Shown here piece by piece: positions 59,154 through 64,000 of a stretch of DNA of 64,000 bases. The stretch spans positions 62,001 to 126,000 of the forward strand of contig ONFF01000005.1 in the NCBI GenBank assembly GCA_900317055.1. The letters run 5' to 3'. The stretch is from an uncultured Bacteroidales bacterium. GTDB taxonomy: Bacteria; Bacteroidota; Bacteroidia; Bacteroidales; F082. The translations under genes and the position numbers were made by a program. Positions within the stretch are counted from its first letter, which is position 1; the number at the start of each line of letters is the position of its first letter. The notes beneath the pieces are model-generated. The model had not been told where the DNA came from, did not search any database, and saw only the letters and a program-made list of their open reading frames with translations.

Positions 59154-60434
59154 ATACCCATACTTCTCCTTCCACTTCTCCCTCAGATTCTTCCGCAATT
59201 CGCGCTCACGAGGGTTATCTTGTGGCTCATACAAAACCGTGCCAGAAATTTCATTTGGCAAAAATTCTTGCTCCACAAAGTTGCCCTCATAGGCATGGGC
59301 ATACTTGTAACCATCATGATAGCCTAGGTCTTTCATCAATTTTGTCGGGGCATTGCGCAAGTGCAAAGGCACGGGCAAGTCGCCCGTCTGACGCACCAAA
59401 GCTTGTGCCGCGTCAATGGCGGCCACGGCGGCATTACTCTTGGGCGACGAGGCCAGGTAGGTCACTGTCTGCGACAAGATGATACGGCTCTCGGGCCACC
59501 CAATCTTGTTGACGGCATCGAAGCAGGCATTAGCCAGCAGCAAGGCATTGGGGTTGGCGTTACCGATGTCCTCAGAGGCGAGAATAAGCATACGGCGGGC
59601 GATGAAGAGCGGGTCCTCCCCTGCCTCGATCATGCGGGCGAGGTAATACAAGGCCGCGTTGGGGTCACTGCCACGCATCGACTTGATAAAGGCCGAGATA
59701 ATGTCATAGTGCATCTCACCCTGCTTGTCGTATTTCACGAGGTTGCTTTGTATGCAGTCCGTCGTGAAGTCGTTGGTGATGACCAGCTCTTCTGCGGTCA
59801 TGTCCAAGTCGTTCAGCGAAGTGACAACCAATTCGATGGCATTCAACAGCTTGCGGCCATCGCCACCACTGATTTTCATCAAAGCCTCAGGCTCCTTTAC
59901 GGTGATTTTCTTGCCGAAATCGTACTCTAACGCCTTCACCGCCTTGTCCAAAAGGATTTCCAAGTCTTCTTTTTCCAACGACTTGAGCACATACACCTGA
60001 CAACGTGACAGCAGAGGCGAGATGACCTCAAACGAGGGATTCTCCGTCGTCGCTCCAATCAAAGTGACCAAGCCACGCTCCACGGCACCTAACAACGAGT
60101 CCTGCTGCGACTTGCTGAAGCGGTGGATTTCATCGATAAATAAAATAGGTGCCTCGGGTGCCATGCGGGCGCGGTCGATGACCTCACGCACTTCCTTCAC
60201 GCCGCTGCTGACGGCGCTCAGTTGGAAGAACTGCCGCTTTACCTGCTTGGAGATGATGAAAGCGAGGGTGGTCTTGCCCACGCCTGGCGGTCCCCAGAAG
60301 ATCATGGACGGCACACGCCCCGTCTCAATGGCACGACGCAACACGGCATGTTCACCGATGATGTGCTTCTGCCCGATGTAGTCGTCAAGCGTGCTCGGCC
60401 GCAGGCGTTCCGCTAATGGGATTGTGGATTGCAT
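59151..60434 (-). CDS. rarA: Replication-associated recombination protein A (MgsA/RarA)
   Basis: A 427-residue AAA+ ATPase starting MQSTIPLAERLRPSTLDDYIGQKHI. Motifs are WGPPGVGKTT, ILFIDEIHRFSKSQQDSLL, GATTENPSFEV and the conserved SAFIKSMRGSDPNAALYYLARM with GEDPLFIARRMLILASEDIGNANP. It acts at stalled replication forks. ATG 60434 was chosen by family start. A -7 box TATCTTTG lies at 60450-60457, back to back with the C69 peptidase promoter. Confidence 0.92.
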   Translation of the reverse strand: MQSTIPLAERLRPSTLDDYIGQKHIIGEHAVLRRAIETGRVPSMIFWGPPGVGKTTLAFIISKQVKRQFFQLSAVSSGVKEVREVIDRARMAPEAPILFIDEIHRFSKSQQDSLLGAVERGLVTLIGATTENPSFEVISPLLSRCQVYVLKSLEKEDLEILLDKAVKALEYDFGKKITVKEPEALMKISGGDGRKLLNAIELVVTSLNDLDMTAEELVITNDFTTDCIQSNLVKYDKQGEMHYDIISAFIKSMRGSDPNAALYYLARMIEAGEDPLFIARRMLILASEDIGNANPNALLLANACFDAVNKIGWPESRIILSQTVTYLASSPKSNAAVAAIDAAQALVRQTGDLPVPLHLRNAPTKLMKDLGYHDGYKYAHAYEGNFVEQEFLPNEISGTVLYEPQDNPRERELRKNLREKWKEKYGY

Positions 60435-60449
60435 TACATAAATTTTTGG

Positions 60450-60496
60450 CAAAGATAACACTTTTACAGAAAAAACCGACTTTTTCACTACCTTTG
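60450..60496. promoter_or_regulatory. Divergent -7 boxes for rarA and C69 dipeptidase
   Basis: Minus-strand TATCTTTG at 60450-60457 and plus-strand TACCTTTG at 60489-60496, each about 15-20 bp from its start. Confidence 0.6.
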
Positions 60497-60516
60497 CGCC
60501 AAAGATAATTTCACCA

Positions 60517-62241
60517 ATGAAAAACATCAAAATCATCCTTATCATCGCCCTGCTTGCTGCCTTCGGGCAATCGCAGGCTTGCACCAATTTCTTGATCACC
60601 AAAGGTGCCAGCGTCGACGGCTCCAACTTCATCAGCTACTGCGCCGACTCGCACATCCGCTATGGTGAGCTCTACTTCACCCCTGCTGCCGACTGGCCGG
60701 CGGGCAGCATGCGCGTGTGCTACGACCGTGGCACCAATGCGCCGCGTGGCAGCGTGCCACAACCGTCTCACACTTACCAAGTTGTGGGCTACATCAATGA
60801 AAACCAAGTGGCCCTAGGCGAGACCACTTTCGGTGGTCGTGAAGAGCTGATAGACCCGACGGGCATCGTGGATTACGGCAGCCTCATGTTCATCGCTTTG
60901 GAGCGCAGCAAATCAGCCCGCGAAGCTATCAAAATCATGGCCGATTTGGTGGAAGCCTACGGCTACGGCTCCGACGGCGAGTCGTTCAGCATCAGCGATG
61001 CCAATGAGGTGTGGTATATGGAGATCATGCCGAAAGGCTACACGCCGCAGGTGACCAAGACTGGCGACACCATCAATGCCGACCGTGGCGCGGTGTGGGT
61101 GGCCATCCGCATCCCCGACGGCTATGTGAGCGGTCACGCCAACGCAGCGCGCATCACCACCTTCCCCTTGCGCAACGGCAAGACCTCCATCACTGACAAA
61201 GACTGGAAAAAGCTTTACAACGAGCAAGTTGAGGTAATCTACAAACACGACATCATCGACTTCGCCCGCCGCAAAGGCTACTTCACTGGCAAGGACAAGG
61301 ACTTCGATTTCAGTGCTGCCTACGCTCCCGTCGATTTCAGCGCTGCCCGCGTCTGCGACCTGCGTGTGTGGACCATGTTCAACAAGGTCTGCGATGGCAT
61401 GGACGAGTATTGGGACTATGTCACTGGCAAGGACTTGACACATCGTATGCCGCTGTATGTCAAACCGAACCGAAAAATCAGTTTGAGCGACATGATGAGT
61501 TTTCAGCGCGACCATTTCCAAGACACCGAGTACGACAAGACCAAAGATATAGGCGCAGGTCCCTTCGGCTCACCCTTCCGCTATAACCCACTTTATTGGG
61601 AATACGATGGCAAGCCCTACCTCAACGAAAGAAGCATCGAAGTGGTGCAAACGGGTTTCTCCTTCATCGCGCAGAGCCGTTCGTGGTTGCCCAATCCCAT
61701 CGGTGGCATCATTTGGTTTGGCGTGGATGACACCAACTCAACGGTTTACACGCCTTTCTATTGCTCCATCAGTGAGGTACCAATCGAATACCGCGTGGGC
61801 AACGGCGACATGCTAACCTATAGTGACAATGCCGCTTTCTGGGTCTTCAACCGACTGGCACATTTCAAATACCTATTCTATAATCGCGTCATCGGCGACA
61901 TCCAAGCCGTACAAAACGAATTGGAGAGCGGCTATCAGGAGCAGGTCAACTATGCCGACAACCAAGCCATGAGCCTCTTTGCAAATGACCCACAGCTGGC
62001 CATCGCCTACCTCACCGACTTCTCCAACCAAGCTGGACACAATACCGTGGCCACTTGGAAAGAACTGGACAACTACCTTTTAGTTAAATATCTTGACAGC
62101 AATGTCAAGCAAGAGGAAAACGGCCAGTTCAAGCGCAACGGATACGGTTATCCCGCCAAACCGAAACAACCGGGATATCCAGATTCATGGAAAAAGGCTG
62201 TGATTGAGGAAACGGGTGATCGTTTCAGAAGGCCTGAATGA
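60517..62241 (+). CDS. C69 family dipeptidase, secreted
   Basis: A 574-residue Ntn-hydrolase-fold dipeptidase (family C69, PepD/U34-like). A signal peptide MKNIKIILIIALLAAFGQSQA precedes Cys22, the expected nucleophile, in ACTNFLITKGAS. DGSNFISYCADSH, WYMEIMPKG and WLPNPIGGIIWFGVDDTNSTVY are also typical of the family. The mature enzyme likely works in the periplasm or outside, on peptides used as nutrients. It is monocistronic and ends just before a REP-like element. Confidence 0.88.
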   Translation: MKNIKIILIIALLAAFGQSQACTNFLITKGASVDGSNFISYCADSHIRYGELYFTPAADWPAGSMRVCYDRGTNAPRGSVPQPSHTYQVVGYINENQVALGETTFGGREELIDPTGIVDYGSLMFIALERSKSAREAIKIMADLVEAYGYGSDGESFSISDANEVWYMEIMPKGYTPQVTKTGDTINADRGAVWVAIRIPDGYVSGHANAARITTFPLRNGKTSITDKDWKKLYNEQVEVIYKHDIIDFARRKGYFTGKDKDFDFSAAYAPVDFSAARVCDLRVWTMFNKVCDGMDEYWDYVTGKDLTHRMPLYVKPNRKISLSDMMSFQRDHFQDTEYDKTKDIGAGPFGSPFRYNPLYWEYDGKPYLNERSIEVVQTGFSFIAQSRSWLPNPIGGIIWFGVDDTNSTVYTPFYCSISEVPIEYRVGNGDMLTYSDNAAFWVFNRLAHFKYLFYNRVIGDIQAVQNELESGYQEQVNYADNQAMSLFANDPQLAIAYLTDFSNQAGHNTVATWKELDNYLLVKYLDSNVKQEENGQFKRNGYGYPAKPKQPGYPDSWKKAVIEETGDRFRRPE

Positions 62242-62293
62242 TTGTTTGCGTTAATGCTTGTTGGGCTGTCATGTTATGGCATCCGCTGGAAAA

Positions 62294-62322
62294 TGCGGCT
62301 GCCACGGTGTGGCAGCCCTACA
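62294..62322. repeat. REP-like palindrome, copy 2
   Basis: GGCTGCCAC-GGT-GTGGCAGCC is a perfect 9-bp inverted repeat in a 29-bp unit shared with 59093-59121. It lies at the convergent junction of the C69 gene and the MauE/DoxX-like gene. Confidence 0.75.
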
Positions 62323-63235
62323 ATCCACCCATATATGCCTTAATCTCCGCCTCATTCATATTACGAAAACCATATTCATGCACTACTTCCCCATCTTCCA
62401 AAAACACAATGACAGGGAAGTTTCCGTTGATGGCTTTCAACAGACGCGCCACATCGGGATAAAGCATATCGCGATACCATGCTGACTCTGATTGTTCGTA
62501 AAAACTAGCGACACCTTCCTCGTTACCCATAAATAGATAGGTGATGTTTTCTTTAGGGAAGCCATAAAACTGTTGCATCAATGAAAGCTTGTGCGCCGCC
62601 ATTTGGCAGTAGTCGCAAGAGGTCGAGAAAAAGCAAACCACCTGCTTGCCCATATGTAGGTTGAGGCTATCCAATGGAGCATCGTCAAGCATAGCATCGA
62701 AAAGCTCCACTTGAAGGTTTTGCTCTGGATCAGCGTTTGAAGTCAGATTGTCAGGAGGCGAGATAACGAAAACCGCAATGCTCGATGCCATAACAGCGAG
62801 GATGAGTATCAACCAGCGAAATGGTGTCTTCCAGCTTTCCATCCTGTAAATCAGCAGGAAAAACAGCATCAGCACTGCGTTTTTAATAAGGCTTTGCTTA
62901 GGATCGAGTTGCAAAAAGTCGCCAAAGCAATGGCAGCTGTCGGTGCGTCCAAGAGTTAGGGCATATATTAATAATAAGGTGTAGCCGCCAAGCATGGCCA
63001 TACTTCCCCACCAATACATCTTATGCAATGTATGGGAAGCCAAGCCGATGCCCAAAACCAGCTCAAGGATGATGGCAAGGCGAGCTACAATGAAAGAGGC
63101 GTTAAGGCTAAAGAAATGGTAACTATAAATGTAAATCTCGAAGGAATCCATGTCGATCAGTTTCAGAACCGCCGACACAATAAACACAAGGCCCAACAGA
63201 ACCTTCAAAACCGATTTACCGAGAGAATATGACAA
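62318..63235 (-). CDS. MauE/DoxX-like membrane protein fused to a thioredoxin-like domain
   Basis: A 305-residue protein. Four transmembrane segments (residues about 8-150) form a MauE/DoxX-like unit with DSCHCFGDF. A fifth segment (about 140-160) is followed by a periplasmic thioredoxin-like domain with CDYC (VCFFSTSCDYCQMAAHKL) and later VIVFLEDGEVVHEYGF. It likely handles periplasmic thiol redox. The only start that keeps the first membrane helix is TTG 63235; an in-frame TAA lies just above it, belonging to the upstream poly-Asn gene. Confidence 0.8.
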   Translation of the reverse strand: MSYSLGKSVLKVLLGLVFIVSAVLKLIDMDSFEIYIYSYHFFSLNASFIVARLAIILELVLGIGLASHTLHKMYWWGSMAMLGGYTLLLIYALTLGRTDSCHCFGDFLQLDPKQSLIKNAVLMLFFLLIYRMESWKTPFRWLILILAVMASSIAVFVISPPDNLTSNADPEQNLQVELFDAMLDDAPLDSLNLHMGKQVVCFFSTSCDYCQMAAHKLSLMQQFYGFPKENITYLFMGNEEGVASFYEQSESAWYRDMLYPDVARLLKAINGNFPVIVFLEDGEVVHEYGFRNMNEAEIKAYMGGL

Positions 63236-63241
63236 CCCCGA

Positions 63242-63553
63242 TTATGGCTTGTTACCGTTATTATTGTTGTTGTTATTATTGTTATTATTGTTGCCGAAGA
63301 TGTCATCCCACCAATGGTGTTCCACACCAGTCACCTCGTACTCTGACACTTCGTAGCAGATGACCTGTCCCCACCCCACGATTTCCTTCGACTTGTCGGA
63401 ACACGAAGAGTTGTCCTCAATAGTGTAATACTCCTCACCCAAATTCACCACTTCCTCATTCTGGACGGTGGTGCAACGGCAATAACGCGTTTTTTTGCAC
63501 GAAGGCAAGACCATTATCGACAAGGCAAGTATGACAAACAATAACTTTTTCAT
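63242..63553 (-). CDS. Small lipoprotein with poly-asparagine tail
   Basis: A 103-residue lipoprotein with lipobox MVLPSC at residues about 14-19. The mature part has several cysteines (YCRCTT, SSCSDK, VICYE), possibly disulphide-bonded. The tail is about a dozen consecutive Asn from an AAT/AAC triplet microsatellite, then GNKP. The same frame continues into the MauE/DoxX-like gene after only TAA-TCG-GGG, so the two are closely coupled. A -7 box TACTTTTG is at 63574-63581. Confidence 0.75.
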   Translation of the reverse strand: MKKLLFVILALSIMVLPSCKKTRYCRCTTVQNEEVVNLGEEYYTIEDNSSCSDKSKEIVGWGQVICYEVSEYEVTGVEHHWWDDIFGNNNNNNNNNNNNGNKP

Positions 63554-63573
63554 TCTCTAATCAAATTTCAGCG

Positions 63574-63581
63574 CAAAAGTA
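63574..63581 (-). promoter_or_regulatory. -7 box TACTTTTG of lipoprotein/MauE operon
   Basis: Perfect TAnnTTTG followed by GC, 20 bp upstream of the lipoprotein start. Confidence 0.55.
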
Positions 63582-63633
63582 CAAAATTTTGCTGTTCTTA
63601 TACGAAAACGACAAAAAATAAAGCATATTGCAC

Positions 63634-64000
63634 CTAAGGTTCAGTAAAAAATTCAGGATGCAACTCGGCAAACTTACGGTCATATTGTCGAATACGACTC
63701 AACGAGCGGCGTGTCCAAACAAGGCGCAGCGCATTGCGTTCCTCCTCTGTGAGGTGCCAATTGATATCGGTGGAAGCATGTAGACGGTTAGTAAGCGTGT
63801 ACATCAGCAAAGCCGCCGAAACACTGATATTGTAACTCTCCGTGAAACCATACATCGGGATGCGGACATGCATGTCGGCATGCTCGACGGCATAATCTGA
63901 GAGGCCTAGTTTTTCAGTTCCAAAGGCCAAGGCCACAGGTTGGTCGAGCGGCAGGGTGTCAGGCGTGAAATCATTGCGATGCGGACAAGTGGCCACAATC
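63634..64000 (-). CDS. SPOUT RNA 2'-O-methyltransferase (TrmH-like), partial
   Basis: The frame is open to the right edge; about 122 C-terminal residues are visible. The part LAFGTEKLGLSDYAVEHADMHVRIPMYGFTESYNISVSAALLMYTL is the S-adenosylmethionine-binding knot of TrmH/SpoU proteins, with the conserved Asn/Ser near the end. It methylates a ribose in tRNA or rRNA; which one cannot be told from the C-terminus alone. Confidence 0.9.
   Translation of the reverse strand, partial: IVATCPHRNDFTPDTLPLDQPVALAFGTEKLGLSDYAVEHADMHVRIPMYGFTESYNISVSAALLMYTLTNRLHASTDINWHLTEEERNALRLVWTRRSLSRIRQYDRKFAELHPEFFTEP

Noticed and set aside
63242..63300. Poly-Asn microsatellite as a phase-variation switch
   Set aside because: The unit is a trinucleotide, so length changes do not shift the frame; it could only change tail length.

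Overview
The window looks like a chromosomal segment of a Bacteroidota bacterium, most likely order Bacteroidales. The evidence is the many promoters with the Bacteroidota -7 box TAnnTTTG (usually followed by GC), near absence of strong Shine-Dalgarno sites, lipoproteins with short lipoboxes, and families common in this order: ORF6N proteins, AAA_14/DUF4143 ATPases, a Cbp1-like coiled-coil lipoprotein, WG repeats, LytTR proteins and hybrid kinases with receiver and Hpt domains. I cannot assign a genus. Both ends are cut inside genes: a GIY-YIG/helicase gene on the left and a SPOUT RNA methyltransferase on the right.

Layout. 1-2.7 kb holds accessory genes: a helicase and methylase-like pair resembling a restriction system, and an ORF6N gene with a broken N-terminus. 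2.9-10.4 kb is housekeeping: ABC-F ATPase, VOC protein, mutarotase lipoprotein, 5'-nucleotidase and a large hybrid histidine kinase. 10.4-22.8 kb is the main accessory region: an AAA_14 ATPase next to a remnant of a related gene, a three-gene ATPase operon that may be antiviral, two paralogous small genes plus a WG-repeat gene, a WYL regulator, and a Schlafen-like gene flanked by a full DUF1848 gene and a 3' fragment of a second copy. 22.8-51 kb is mostly core: NtrC-type regulator, coiled-coil lipoprotein, metallo-hydrolase, ureohydrolase, phosphate transport operon, pncB, phosphoribosyltransferase, topoisomerase III, two tandem cation/proton antiporters, acyl-CoA ligase, phosphopantetheinyl transferase, carbamate kinase, a calcium P-type ATPase and a TerB-like protein. 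52-64 kb carries pepE, tRNA-Arg and tRNA-Glu, a transposase remnant, several unknown membrane or lipoproteins with a LytTR regulator, rarA, a C69 dipeptidase, a MauE/DoxX-thioredoxin protein and the RNA methyltransferase.

The most interesting signal is regulatory. In the 13-19 kb island three minus-strand promoters share one architecture: the inverted repeat (G/A)TGCAA-N5-TTGCAC lies exactly 10 bp from the -7 box position. They precede two paralogous genes and a WG-repeat gene, and one site is in the intergenic region shared with a divergent WYL regulator. This suggests a small dedicated regulon. Other notable points are a topoisomerase III fused to a DnaG-type CHC2 zinc finger, nearly leaderless promoters on the hybrid kinase, the NtrC regulator and the LytTR gene, paired palindromes ahead of the AAA_14 ATPase, and blocks of degenerate short tandem words at gene junctions.
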